From: JANPCX01 sp966211815
Lineage (GTDB): Bacteria; Pseudomonadota; Gammaproteobacteria; Burkholderiales; Burkholderiaceae_C
DNA length: 64,000 bases
NCBI GenBank assembly: GCA_966211815.1
Contig: CBIHOD010000007.1
Span: forward strand, 1 to 64,000
Direction of reading: 5' to 3'
Shown here piece after piece: positions 51,098 to 59,814 of the stretch. A program made the translations under genes and the position numbers. The notes beneath the pieces are model-generated. The model saw only the letters and a list, made by a program, of their open reading frames with translations. It did not search any database and was not told where the DNA came from. Positions within the stretch are counted from its first letter, which is position 1, and every line of letters starts with the position of its first letter.

Positions 51098-51391
51098 TTA
51101 CCTCGCGGCTGACGCCGCTGCCACCTGGGCGGGCGCCGCATCCGCTGTCTTGATGGTGGCGGGCTGACGCCGCGCAACGGAAGCGGACTGATTCATCGCC
51201 TGCAACAACGTGGGGCCATAAACCTCGGCCGGGGATGGCAACTCCCCCGCGGCGCGGGCGCGCAGGAATTCGGCGCGCACTTCCGCCCGGGTCAAGCTTG
51301 CGGGCGCCGACGTGGGTTCGGCAGCTTGCGCGTTGAAAGTGGCGGCCCCCAGCAAGGCGGCCAAAGCAAACGGGGTCAAGGCGGTTTTCAT
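51098..51391 (-). CDS. DUF4148 family exported protein
   Basis: A 97-residue protein with a signal peptide MKTALTPFALAALLGAATFN ending in AQA. The mature part shows SLTRAEVRAEFLRARAAGEL followed by PSPAEVYGP, the signature of DUF4148, a family of small exported proteins abundant in Burkholderiales with no known function. ATG 51391 has AAGGAG at good spacing. It is divergent from the LysR gene; the 145-base gap holds an operator-like repeat, so it may be the target of that regulator. Confidence 0.88.
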   Translation of the reverse strand: MKTALTPFALAALLGAATFNAQAAEPTSAPASLTRAEVRAEFLRARAAGELPSPAEVYGPTLLQAMNQSASVARRQPATIKTADAAPAQVAAASAAR

Positions 51392-51461
51392 GATCGATAC
51401 TCCTTTAAGGCCAGCGGTTCGAAAGTCCGTGGCAGCCATGGGTTGGCATGGGCTTCACTCT

Positions 51462-51482
51462 ATTTATTGCTTTTGCATAAAT
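51462..51482 (+). promoter_or_regulatory. Operator-like inverted repeat between DUF4148 and lysR genes
   Basis: ATTTAT (51462-51467) and ATAAAT (51477-51482) flank TGCTTTTGC, giving a 21-base dyad in an A+T-rich island. It overlaps the -35 box of the LysR promoter, a typical place for an autoregulated LysR-type binding site. Confidence 0.5.
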
Positions 51483-51501
51483 AAAGCTTGCAACTTAGAA
51501 T
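51473..51501 (+). promoter_or_regulatory. Sigma-70-type promoter of the lysR gene
   Basis: TTGCAT (51473-51478) and TAGAAT (51496-51501) are spaced by 17 bases, 35 bases before the LysR start. Confidence 0.65.
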
Positions 51502-51536
51502 GACGAGTTGCTGAATAAGAAATAATTGAGGGGTTC

Positions 51537-52538
51537 ATGGACCGTCTTCATTCCATGCGGGTGTTTGCCCGTGTCATCGACGAAGGCAGTTTCGCCGCTG
51601 CCGCGCGGGCCTTGAATCTGTCAGCCGCCGTGGTGACGCGGCTGGTGGCCGATTTGGAGGAGCACCTGGGTGTGCGCCTGATCAACCGGACGACGCGCCG
51701 CTTGGCATTGACCGACACCGGCGAGCTCTACCTTGAACGGGTCAGGCAGATCCTGTCGGAAGTGGAAGAGGCCGAGGCCCTGGCGAGCGCGGCCACGTCC
51801 GAGCCGCGCGGTGTGGTGAGGGTGCTTTCTCCGCCTGCTTTCGCGGTGCATCAGCTGGCGCCGCGGTTGCCGGCATTCAAAGCGCGGTTTCCCAAGGTGA
51901 CCATCGAGCTGTCCGCGCCCGGGCCGGTGTCTACGGTCGACGAAAATTTCGACATCACGGTTTTGCTGGTGGGGCAGCGCCCGCTGGAGGGCGATTACGT
52001 CGCGCGCCTGCTGGCGCATTCGGCCTGGGTGGTCTGTGCCTCGCCCGCTTACCTCGACGAGCGTGGCCGCCCCGTCCATCCCAAGGACCTGATGAGGCAC
52101 CGTGTCATGGCGCCGAGCAGCATCCGGGAAGTTTCTTTCCATCTGGACAACCAGGAGCGGTCGGCGGGCGGGCGAAACGGCGCAACCGCCGCGCCGGTGG
52201 CCACGGAAAGCCCATTGGGTGCGCCGGCCATCGCCAGCGTCACTTTGGATTCGATCCGTGCCACCCTGGTCACCAACCACATCGACACCCTTTTCGCCGC
52301 GGCCAAAGCCGGCCTGGGCATCGCGGGGCTGCCGTCTTTCGTGGTCCATCCGGCGTTGCAGGACGGTTCCCTGGAACGGGTGGTGTGCGATTGGCAGCTG
52401 ATCCACGCCTCGATCTACATCGCCATGCCCACCCGCAAATACGTGCCTGCCCGCACGCGGGCGTTGTGGGATTTCCTGCTGGAGGCTTTCGGCGGAGAGC
52501 CGCGGGACCCCTGGCTCGGCGCCTGCGACAAGCGCTGA
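51537..52538 (+). CDS. LysR family transcriptional regulator
   Basis: A 333-residue LysR protein. The winged-helix N-terminus reads MDRLHSMRVFARVIDEGSFA, then AAARALNLSAAVVTRLVADL and RLINRTTRRLALTDTGELYL; a co-inducer-binding domain fills residues 90-305. An insertion of about 20 residues rich in Gly and Ala (ERSAGGRNGATAAPVATE) interrupts the effector domain. The effector is unknown. It is divergent from the DUF4148 gene and convergent with amgK. Confidence 0.95.
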   Translation: MDRLHSMRVFARVIDEGSFAAAARALNLSAAVVTRLVADLEEHLGVRLINRTTRRLALTDTGELYLERVRQILSEVEEAEALASAATSEPRGVVRVLSPPAFAVHQLAPRLPAFKARFPKVTIELSAPGPVSTVDENFDITVLLVGQRPLEGDYVARLLAHSAWVVCASPAYLDERGRPVHPKDLMRHRVMAPSSIREVSFHLDNQERSAGGRNGATAAPVATESPLGAPAIASVTLDSIRATLVTNHIDTLFAAAKAGLGIAGLPSFVVHPALQDGSLERVVCDWQLIHASIYIAMPTRKYVPARTRALWDFLLEAFGGEPRDPWLGACDKR

Positions 52539-52576
52539 GACGCCCGTCGCTGCGCTCGGCAGCCCATGCGCATGGG

Positions 52577-53692
52577 TCAGTAGAACGCTTCCACCCGCGT
52601 CTCGCCCATCAAGGGCTCCAGGAGCCTGGCCAGTGGGCGAAGGTTGTTGTAGCGGGAGGCCGCCTTGTGGGCATACGCGAAGAAACGGGGAAGGTCTTCG
52701 CTGTAGCGGGGTTTGGCGTCGCGGTGCTTCAACCGGCAGAAGATGCCCAGCACCTTGAGGTGCCGCTGCAGGCCCATCCATTCCAGCGCGCGCCAGAACT
52801 CGCCGAAATCCTCGTCCACGGGCAGGCCGGCTTTGCGGGCGGCCTGCCAATAACGCACCGCGAAATCGATCTCCTGTTCCTCTTCCCAACTGAAGAAGGC
52901 GTCGCGGACCAGGGAGGCCGCGTCGTAAGTGATCGGCCCGCGCACCGCGTCCTGGAAATCCAGCAAACCCAGGCCTTCGGGCGTCACCATGAGGTTGCGC
53001 GGCATGTAGTCCCGGTGCACCGCGACCTGCGGCTGCGCCAGGGCGCTGGCCACCAGCAGGTCGCAGGCCTCCTGCCACTGCTGGCGCTCGTCGCCCGTCC
53101 AGGCCACGCCGAACTCTTTGGCCACGCACCACTCGGGGAACAGGGCCAGTTCGCGGCGCAGCAGGGCGTCGTCATAGGCGGGCATGCCGCTGGCGTCCAC
53201 CCTGGTTTGCCAGTCCACCAGCAGCTGCACCGCCTGCCGCATCAACGCTTCATTGCGCGCCTGGCCGCCCTCGAGGCTTTGCTGGCGTTGCAGTTGGGGG
53301 AGCATCAGCTCGTTGCCCAGGTCGCTCAGCAGCAGGAAGCCTTGGTCCAGTTCCTGCGCGAGCACGGCCGGCGCGTGCAGGTGCGCCCGGGCGATCAGGC
53401 CGGCCACCCTGACGAAGGGGCGGACGTCTTCCATCGGGGGCGGCGCGTCCATCACGATCAGGCTGCCGCCTCCGGCGCGGTCGATTCGCAGGTATCTGCG
53501 GAAGCTGGCGTCGCTGGAGGCGCTGCGCAGCGATTCGGGCTGCAAGCCGTGCTGTTCGACCAGGGGCGCGAGCCACGCTTCGAACGCCTCTTGCCGTTGC
53601 GCGGTGGGCCAGGCGATCGCTTGCACAGGCTGCGCGATGCGATTTTCCGCGGTGGACGGGGAGGCGGATCCGGTGTCGTTCTTGGAGGTCAT
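52577..53692 (-). CDS. amgK: Anomeric MurNAc/GlcNAc kinase AmgK (phosphotransferase family)
   Basis: A 371-residue member of the aminoglycoside phosphotransferase (APH) fold. RSASSDASFRRYLRID, VAVHRDYMPRNLMVTPEGLG and LLDFQDAVRGPITYDAASLV are the Brenner-type catalytic and metal-binding motifs as found in AmgK. AmgK phosphorylates cell-wall sugars for recycling to UDP-MurNAc. It is divergent from lptD, as in Pseudomonas. The usual partner murU is not next to it; a convergent lysR follows instead. Identification rests on sequence resemblance and context. Confidence 0.85.
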   Translation of the reverse strand: MTSKNDTGSASPSTAENRIAQPVQAIAWPTAQRQEAFEAWLAPLVEQHGLQPESLRSASSDASFRRYLRIDRAGGGSLIVMDAPPPMEDVRPFVRVAGLIARAHLHAPAVLAQELDQGFLLLSDLGNELMLPQLQRQQSLEGGQARNEALMRQAVQLLVDWQTRVDASGMPAYDDALLRRELALFPEWCVAKEFGVAWTGDERQQWQEACDLLVASALAQPQVAVHRDYMPRNLMVTPEGLGLLDFQDAVRGPITYDAASLVRDAFFSWEEEQEIDFAVRYWQAARKAGLPVDEDFGEFWRALEWMGLQRHLKVLGIFCRLKHRDAKPRYSEDLPRFFAYAHKAASRYNNLRPLARLLEPLMGETRVEAFY

Positions 53693-53787
53693 GGGGGCTT
53701 CGGGCTGCGGGAAGTTCGCGTCAAACCTGCATGGAATAATCGATCGATTCTACAAATCGCCCTTGCCCGCGCCGCGGATCCGCAGCC

Positions 53788-56262
53788 TTGTCCATCGGCG
53801 TCGGCATCCCGGGTTTCCCCATCTTCTTTCCGCCTGCCGCCTTGTCGCATCACCGCCTGCCGTCTACCTGTCGTGTTCGCCTCGGGCCGGTGACGGCCGC
53901 CGTGCTCGCCCTGGGCGCCTCGCTGGCCCAGGCCCAGGCGCCTTCCGCCGCGGGGGGCGCGCCGCCCGCCGCCGCCGCATCCGACGCTTCGGTGCTGCAG
54001 CCCCTCAAGCCCAGCGCGCGCTTGCCGTTGTCGCGCCCCCAGCGCGACGGCCAGCAGTTGCCGATCTTCCTGTCGGCCCGGGAACTCAGTGGGCGCCCCG
54101 ACCGCGACGCGGTGGCCGAAGGCGACGTGGAGTTCCGGCAAGGCAACCTGTTCATGCGCGCCGACCGCGTCAGCTACGACATGGTGGAAGACCTCGCCAA
54201 CGCGCGCGGCAACGTCCGCATCGAGCGCGACGGCGATGTCTTCTCCGGGCCCGAACTGCAGCTCAAGGTCGGCCGGTTCCAGGGGTATTTCCTCAATCCC
54301 ACCTATTACTTCGCGCTGACCCAGGCCGGCGGCAAGGCCGAGCGTGTTGATTTCATCAACGACCAGCGCGTGGTGGCCACCGGCGCCACCTACAGCAGCT
54401 GCCCGGCCGACGGCTCGCAGGATCCGCCCTGGTTCCTGACCGCCGACCGCGTGCGCCTGAATTTCGACGAGAACGAAGGCGTGGCCGAAGGCGGGGTGCT
54501 GCGGTTCTTCGGCGTGCCCATCCTGGGGGCGCCGCGTTTGACCTTCCCATTGACCGACGACCGCAAGTCGGGTTGGCTGCCGCCGAACATCAACCTCGAC
54601 ACGCGCAGCGGCTTGCAGTTGGCCGTCCCTTACTACTGGAACATCGCGCCGCAGCGCGACGCGACTTTCACGCCCACGGTGGTCACGCGGCGGGGCGTCG
54701 GCCTGGATTCCGAATTCCGCTACCTCGAGTCGCGGTACGAGGGCTCGATGCGTCTGAACCTGTTGCCGGGCGACCGCCAGACGCGCACCGACCGCTATGG
54801 CTTGAACACGAGCCATGAATCGAACGCGCTCGAGACCACCCAGTACGCCTTGAAGCTGCTGCGCGTCTCCGACGACGACTATTGGAAGGATTTCCCCCGC
54901 AGCGTGGGCAGCCTGACGCCGCGGCTGCTGCTGTCCGACGCGCAGGTGTCGCGCCCCTTCGGCGATTGGGTGAGCTATGCCCGCGTCATGAAGTGGCAAG
55001 TGCTGCAAGGCACCGATCCCGCGGCGCGTTTCGAGTCCCCCTACGAACGCGCGCCGCAACTGGGCGTGCGCACGCTGCAGCGCGTCGGCGGCGGCCTGGA
55101 GCTCGCCATGGAAGCCGAGGTGAACCACTTCGTCAACCCGACGGGCACGCTGGACACGTCGCGCACGACCGGGACGCGGGCCCACACCTTGGTGAACCTC
55201 AGCCGCGCCTGGACGGCGCCGGGCTGGTCGCTGACGCCGCGGTTGTCACTGAACGCCGCCAGCTACGACCTCGACCGTGCCATGGCCACCGGGCCCTGGG
55301 CCGGCCAGCGCACCGCCAGCCGCGTGATCCCCACCTTCAGCATCGACAGCCAGTGGGTGCTGGAGCGCGACGCGAAACTGTTCGGCCGCGGCCTGCGCCA
55401 GACGCTGGAACCCCGGCTGGTCTACGCGCACACGCCCTACAAAGACCAGAGCGGCCTGCCGAACTTCGATTCCGCGCCCAAGGACTTCAACCTGAACGCG
55501 CTTTACTCGGACAACGCCTTCTCGGGCATCGACCGCGTCTCCGACGCCAACCAGGTCACCATGGGCGTGACCACCCGCTGGCTCGACCCGGACAACGGCG
55601 TGGAAGTGCTGCGGCTGGGCGTCGCGCAGCGCTACCTGTTGCGCACCCAGCGGATCACGCCCGAGGGCACGCCGTCCACCCGCAATTTGTCCGACGTCTA
55701 CCTGAACGGCTCGACCAGCCTGGTGCCGAACGTCAACCTGGCTTCCGAGGTGCAATACAACCCGGAAATCCAGCGCGCGGTCGGCTACTCCAACACCGCC
55801 ACTTACTCGCCCGGGCCGTTCAAGGTGGTCAGCGTCAGCTACACCGGCTCGCGCAACTTCTCCGAGCAAGTCGCCGTGGGCTGGCAATGGCCGCTCTATG
55901 GCCCCGAATCGAACCGCGCGAGCGGCGCGCCGCTGGTGCGCAGCCGCGGCGGCGAAGGCAAATCCTGCACCGGCACCGTCTACGGCGTGGGCCGGGTGAA
56001 CTACAGCATGCGCGACAGCCGCGTCACCGACTCGATCGTCGGCTTCGAATACGACGCCGGCTGCTGGATCGGCCGGGTCGTCGCCGAGCGCCTGTCCACC
56101 GGCCTGAACGAGGCCACGTCGCGCGTGTTGATCCAGCTGGAGCTGGTGGGCCTGTCCCGGCTGGGCGCCAACCCCCTGCAGCTCTTGAAGGACAATGTGC
56201 CCGGTTATCGCTTGCTGCGCGATCGCGCCAATCCGCAAACGCTCCCCGGCCCTTATGACTGA
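53788..56262 (+). CDS. lptD: LPS-assembly protein LptD
   Basis: An 824-residue outer-membrane protein that inserts lipopolysaccharide into the outer leaflet together with LptE. After a signal sequence (LGPVTAAVLALGASLAQAQA), an OstA-type jellyroll carries VAEGDVEFRQGNLFMRADRV, and the barrel part ends near VGLSRLGANPLQLLKDNVPG. Cysteines in YSSCPADG, SCTGTV and AGCWIG may form the conserved disulphides. The start is uncertain: TTG 53788 and TTG 53842 are both in frame and neither has a good ribosome binding site. It overlaps surA by eight bases. Confidence 0.92.
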   Translation: MSIGVGIPGFPIFFPPAALSHHRLPSTCRVRLGPVTAAVLALGASLAQAQAPSAAGGAPPAAAASDASVLQPLKPSARLPLSRPQRDGQQLPIFLSARELSGRPDRDAVAEGDVEFRQGNLFMRADRVSYDMVEDLANARGNVRIERDGDVFSGPELQLKVGRFQGYFLNPTYYFALTQAGGKAERVDFINDQRVVATGATYSSCPADGSQDPPWFLTADRVRLNFDENEGVAEGGVLRFFGVPILGAPRLTFPLTDDRKSGWLPPNINLDTRSGLQLAVPYYWNIAPQRDATFTPTVVTRRGVGLDSEFRYLESRYEGSMRLNLLPGDRQTRTDRYGLNTSHESNALETTQYALKLLRVSDDDYWKDFPRSVGSLTPRLLLSDAQVSRPFGDWVSYARVMKWQVLQGTDPAARFESPYERAPQLGVRTLQRVGGGLELAMEAEVNHFVNPTGTLDTSRTTGTRAHTLVNLSRAWTAPGWSLTPRLSLNAASYDLDRAMATGPWAGQRTASRVIPTFSIDSQWVLERDAKLFGRGLRQTLEPRLVYAHTPYKDQSGLPNFDSAPKDFNLNALYSDNAFSGIDRVSDANQVTMGVTTRWLDPDNGVEVLRLGVAQRYLLRTQRITPEGTPSTRNLSDVYLNGSTSLVPNVNLASEVQYNPEIQRAVGYSNTATYSPGPFKVVSVSYTGSRNFSEQVAVGWQWPLYGPESNRASGAPLVRSRGGEGKSCTGTVYGVGRVNYSMRDSRVTDSIVGFEYDAGCWIGRVVAERLSTGLNEATSRVLIQLELVGLSRLGANPLQLLKDNVPGYRLLRDRANPQTLPGPYD

Positions 56263-57595
56263 ACCCACTTCCAAGCCGCCCCTGCTGTCCGCCGCGCTGG
56301 GCGGCGCGCTCGCCTTGTGGCTCTTGCTGTCGCCCATGCAGCAGGCCGCGCATGCGCAGGCGGCCAGGCCCGACCGCCAAGGCGACTACATCATCGCGGT
56401 GGTGAACCAGGAACTCGTGACCGCGGCCGAGCTGGAACTGCGCATGGCCGCAGCGCGCGCTTCCAGCCGCGGCGCGCCGACACCGCCGCCCGCGGAGTTC
56501 CGCCGGCAAGTCCTCGACTCGCTGATCGAAGAGCGCGTGCTGGTCACCCACGCGCGCAACAGCGGCGTGAAGATCGAGGAATCGGAACTCAACCGCGCCG
56601 TCGCCAACGTGGCCCAGCAGAACCAGGTCAGCCTCGAACAGCTGCGCGAACGCATCCAGGCGGAAGGCCTGTCTTACGAACGCTTCCGCAACAATGTGAA
56701 GGACCAGCTCCTGGTGGAGCGTGTCCGCGAACGCGAAGTGCTGGGCCGGGTGCGCATCAGCGACGCGGACGTCGAGGACTGGCTCGCCAAGAAGCGCGGC
56801 GAGCTGCGCAGCCAGACCACCTTCGATGTCGCCCACATCCTCGTCCGCGTGCCGGACGGCGCGACCGGCGCGGCGCTGGCCGAACGCCGGGCGCGCGCCG
56901 AGCAGGCTCTGGCGAGGCTGAACGCCGGCGAGGCCTTCGAAGCCGTCGCCAAGGAATATTCCGACGACAGTGCCAGCCGGGAGAACGGCGGCCGGCTGGG
57001 CACGCGCACCGCGGACCGCCTGCCCGACCTTTTCGTCTCGGCGATCCAACCCCTGCAAGTCGGGCAGCGGACGGGCGAATTGCTCCAGTCCCCCGCGGGG
57101 TTCCACATCCTCAAGCTGATCGGCCGGAGCGACACCACGGGCTTCGCCGTCACCCAGACGCGCGCCCGCCACATCCTGCTGCGCATTTCCCCGCAGTTGA
57201 GCCGGGAGGCCGCCGCCCGGCGCTTGAGCGATTTCAAACGCCAGGTCGAGTCGGGCCGCAGCACTTTCGAGGCCTTGGCCAAGGCGAATTCCGAGGACGG
57301 CAGCGCGCCCAACGGGGGCGACCTGGGCTGGGCCTCGCCCGGCACCTTCGTGCCCGAATTCGAGCAGGTCATGAACAACCTGCCGCTGAACGGCCTGTCC
57401 GACCCGGTGGTGTCCCGTTTCGGCGTGCACCTCATCCAGGTGATGGAGCGCCGCAACCAGGCGCTGGACGCCAAGCAGCAACGCGAACTGGCCCGCAATG
57501 CCTTGCGTGAGCAGAAATTCGAAGAAGCCTACGAAGAGTGGTTGTACGAACTGCGCGCCCGCGCCTACATCGAGATGCGCGAGGCATCGCAGTGA
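56255..57595 (+). CDS. surA: Periplasmic chaperone/peptidyl-prolyl isomerase SurA
   Basis: A 446-residue exported protein. The signal peptide (SAALGGALALWLLLSPMQQA, then AHAQA) is followed by the SurA N domain (VVNQELVTAAELELRMAAAR) and two parvulin domains with FDVAHILVRVPD and RARHILLRISPQLS, each with its GG/DLGW element. SurA helps outer-membrane proteins, LptD included, to fold. ATG 56255 lies inside the lptD end, so the two are coupled. An in-frame ATG at 56195 is rejected. Confidence 0.96.
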   Translation: MTEPTSKPPLLSAALGGALALWLLLSPMQQAAHAQAARPDRQGDYIIAVVNQELVTAAELELRMAAARASSRGAPTPPPAEFRRQVLDSLIEERVLVTHARNSGVKIEESELNRAVANVAQQNQVSLEQLRERIQAEGLSYERFRNNVKDQLLVERVREREVLGRVRISDADVEDWLAKKRGELRSQTTFDVAHILVRVPDGATGAALAERRARAEQALARLNAGEAFEAVAKEYSDDSASRENGGRLGTRTADRLPDLFVSAIQPLQVGQRTGELLQSPAGFHILKLIGRSDTTGFAVTQTRARHILLRISPQLSREAAARRLSDFKRQVESGRSTFEALAKANSEDGSAPNGGDLGWASPGTFVPEFEQVMNNLPLNGLSDPVVSRFGVHLIQVMERRNQALDAKQQRELARNALREQKFEEAYEEWLYELRARAYIEMREASQ

Positions 57596-57635
57596 GCGCC
57601 ATGCCGGCCAAGCGCCGCGACGGCCCCCCGCGCGC

Positions 57636-58400
57636 ATGAAGCACATCCCGCGCAAGCGGTTCGGCCAGCATTTCCTGGTCGACGGTTTCGTCATCGAATC
57701 CATCGTCGATTGCATCGAGCCGCAACCCGGCCAAGCCTTGGTCGAAATCGGCCCCGGCCTGGGCGCCATGACCGATCCGCTGGTCCAGCGCTGCGAACGC
57801 CTCACCGTGGTGGAGCTGGACCGGGACCTGGCCGCCCGGTTGCGCAAGCGCGGCGAACTGACCGTGGTGGAAGCCGATGTCCTGACCGTCGACTTCGCGG
57901 CGCTGGCCGCCGAGCGCAGCCAACCGCTGCGCGTGGTGGGCAACCTGCCTTACAACATTTCGACGCCCATCCTTTTTCACCTGATGGGCTTCGTCCAGCA
58001 TGTGCGGGACCAGCACTTCATGCTTCAAAAGGAAGTGGTCGACCGCATGGTGGCGTCACCCGGTTCCAAGGACTACGGGCGACTCTCGGTGATGCTTCAG
58101 TGGCGTTATGAAATGGAGATGGCCCTGGAAGTGCCGCCCGAGGCTTTCGATCCTCCGCCGAGGGTGGATTCCGCCATCGTTCGCATGCTGCCCCGGGCCC
58201 ATCCGCTGCCGGTGGACGCCGACATGCTGAAGGACATGCTGGCGGCCGCGTTCTCGCAGCGTCGCAAGCTCTTGCGGCACACGCTGGGGCCTTGGCTGCA
58301 ATCGCGCGGCTTCGGCGGCGATTTCGACCTGCAGCGCCGGGCCGAGGAGGTGCCGGTGGGCGAATACCTCGGCCTGCTGCTGGCAGTGAATTCCCGTTGA
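57636..58400 (+). CDS. rsmA: 16S rRNA dimethyladenosine transferase RsmA (KsgA)
   Basis: A 254-residue SAM-dependent methyltransferase that dimethylates A1518 and A1519 of 16S rRNA late in 30S assembly. MKHIPRKRFGQHFLVD, VEIGPGLGAMTDPLV and the catalytic NLPYNISTPILFHL are present. ATG 57636 is chosen on family start. It follows surA by 40 bases; pdxA, which often lies between them in gammaproteobacteria, is absent. A strong terminator follows. Confidence 0.97.
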   Translation: MKHIPRKRFGQHFLVDGFVIESIVDCIEPQPGQALVEIGPGLGAMTDPLVQRCERLTVVELDRDLAARLRKRGELTVVEADVLTVDFAALAAERSQPLRVVGNLPYNISTPILFHLMGFVQHVRDQHFMLQKEVVDRMVASPGSKDYGRLSVMLQWRYEMEMALEVPPEAFDPPPRVDSAIVRMLPRAHPLPVDADMLKDMLAAAFSQRRKLLRHTLGPWLQSRGFGGDFDLQRRAEEVPVGEYLGLLLAVNSR

Positions 58401-58454
58401 CGGCAGAGCCCGGGCGGCCCACCCGGGCGAGAAGCGCCGCTTGCCCGCATGAAT

Positions 58455-58484
58455 GGAAAAAGCGGCCCGTGGGCCGCTTTTTCC
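58455..58484 (+). terminator. Rho-independent terminator after rsmA
   Basis: GGAAAAAGCGGCCC and GGGCCGCTTTTTCC are perfectly complementary around GT, giving up to 14 bp with A and T tracts on both sides. It can act for rsmA and for transcripts arriving from the barstar side. Confidence 0.9.
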
Positions 58485-58652
58485 TCCAGCCGAGCCGTGG
58501 CTCAGGCTGCGTTCAGCCACATGGACGTGTCGAAGGCGCTGCTCATCATCGGCATGTTCATGCCGAATGTGGACGCCGCCGCCGCGCTTTTTGCGGTGGT
58601 TTTCGCCGCAGCCTTGGCCGGCTTTTCCGCGACGCTTTGGGTCACCTCGGTG

Positions 58653-58687
58653 GCCCGCTCCCATGACCCTGATTCTTGGGAGCGGGC
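58653..58687. repeat. 11-bp inverted repeat at the barstar 3' end
   Basis: GCCCGCTCCCA (58653-58663) and TGGGAGCGGGC (58677-58687) pair perfectly across a 13-base loop. The right arm reaches the barstar stop codon. No T run follows on either strand, so it is not a typical terminator; it may be an RNA-stabilising 3' structure or a scar of recombination. Confidence 0.7.
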
Positions 58688-59082
58688 TACTGAAAAGAAT
58701 AAAAACACCGGAAGGGTATTTTTCTTTCCGCCCAGAAATCCGCGGCGTCCCGGAAGACGTCCAGCAATTGCTCCCTGGATTCCCGGTCGAAGCGGGGGTT
58801 GTCCGGCAACTGCTCCAGCACCACGATGAAGCCTGTCTGGCCGCCCGACTTGTAGACCAGGTCGGTCATGCAGTCGTACAGCGCATCGAGGTTTTTCCCG
58901 AAATGGGCGGGGAACAGGAACGCCGCCGCAATGGCTTCGAGGACGTCCTGCTTGGACTGGGCCGACGATAGGTTCGCATAGAGGAAATGCTGCTCGGCGG
59001 CCTGGGCCGCTTGCTGCAGATCCTCGACGCGGTAGGCGCGGATCGATTGAACAATGTTCGGACGCACGGTCTGCAAAAGCAT
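58687..59082 (-). CDS. Barstar family ribonuclease inhibitor
   Basis: A 131-residue protein of the barstar family. The core FPAHFGKNLDALYDCMTDLV matches the barstar segment that carries the residues plugging the RNase active site. Such proteins bind and inactivate the cognate guanyl-preferring RNase in the cytoplasm. It lies 70 bases downstream of a barnase-like gene on the same strand, so the pair forms a toxin and its immunity protein. Confidence 0.9.
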   Translation of the reverse strand: MLLQTVRPNIVQSIRAYRVEDLQQAAQAAEQHFLYANLSSAQSKQDVLEAIAAAFLFPAHFGKNLDALYDCMTDLVYKSGGQTGFIVVLEQLPDNPRFDRESREQLLDVFRDAADFWAERKIPFRCFYSFQ

Positions 59083-59152
59083 GGCCTCGTTCCTTTAGGA
59101 GTCAAACAAAAACCGAATGTCGATGATCAACAAGGCGCCGCAAAAGTTCGCC

Positions 59153-59593
59153 TCAATGCGATTGGATGCGGCGGAAACTTGCGTAGTGGTCATCGGAATA
59201 AAAACATGAGTCGGGCCGCGTGGCTTCTTGCCCACCGCAAACGATCCGCCTGGCGCCCCGGTTGCGAGCGCCGGGGGTCTTGACGGTGTATTCGCGGTAG
59301 TAGCCCCGAGGGTGGCTTGGGAGCAACCGTTCCCGGTTGCCGAAGACCTCCCCGTCCTTGCGGTAGGGGAACGGGCCTCCCGATCGAATCGCCTGTTCAG
59401 TCACCTGGGCTTCTTTGGGCAGGTCAGCCAATGCCACCAGCCCAATCGGGGAAGACTCCTTGGCGCTGACAGACTGCCCGGTGCCGATCCCACTGAAAAT
59501 TGCGAGACTCGCAATGATTGTGATCGCCCACTTACTTGAAGCAGGCCGGGCCGATGACAGGCCAAAAATCTTCACGGGTTTTCCCTGTTCCAC
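59153..59593 (-). CDS. Barnase-like secreted ribonuclease
   Basis: A 146-residue member of the bacterial guanyl-specific RNase (N1/T1, barnase) family. An N-terminal hydrophobic stretch (WAITIIASLAIFSGIGTG, about 22-39) suggests a signal peptide. The catalytic domain has IRSGGPFPYRKDGEVFGNRE, GYYREYTVKTPGARNRGARR (catalytic Glu and Arg) and DDHYASF with the catalytic His. Two cysteines may form a disulphide. The start is GTG 59593, without a clear ribosome binding site. Barstar lies downstream. The G+C content is lower than in the flanks. Confidence 0.9.
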   Translation of the reverse strand: MEQGKPVKIFGLSSARPASSKWAITIIASLAIFSGIGTGQSVSAKESSPIGLVALADLPKEAQVTEQAIRSGGPFPYRKDGEVFGNRERLLPSHPRGYYREYTVKTPGARNRGARRIVCGGQEATRPDSCFYSDDHYASFRRIQSH

Positions 59594-59814
59594 AAGCCGT
59601 GATGGTACCGAATTGGACCAAAAACCTCAAGCCTGCGGGATGAGGCCAACAGGGGAAAAAGCCCTGCAAGTGGGCGGGCACTTGTCTATTTTGGCGCTGA
59701 TTTGCTGGATCTAAAGGCTGGTGAATATCCGGTGGAAAACTCAAACTGGGCTCCTGCGACCTTCGTCAGAATCCCAGAAGAGTTCGACTGTTCACCAAAC
59801 CGGTGCATCATGAT

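Noticed and set aside
53701..53760. A+T-rich segment between amgK and lptD as a promoter
   Set aside because: An AATAAT-like box is visible but no -35 box lies at acceptable spacing on either strand.
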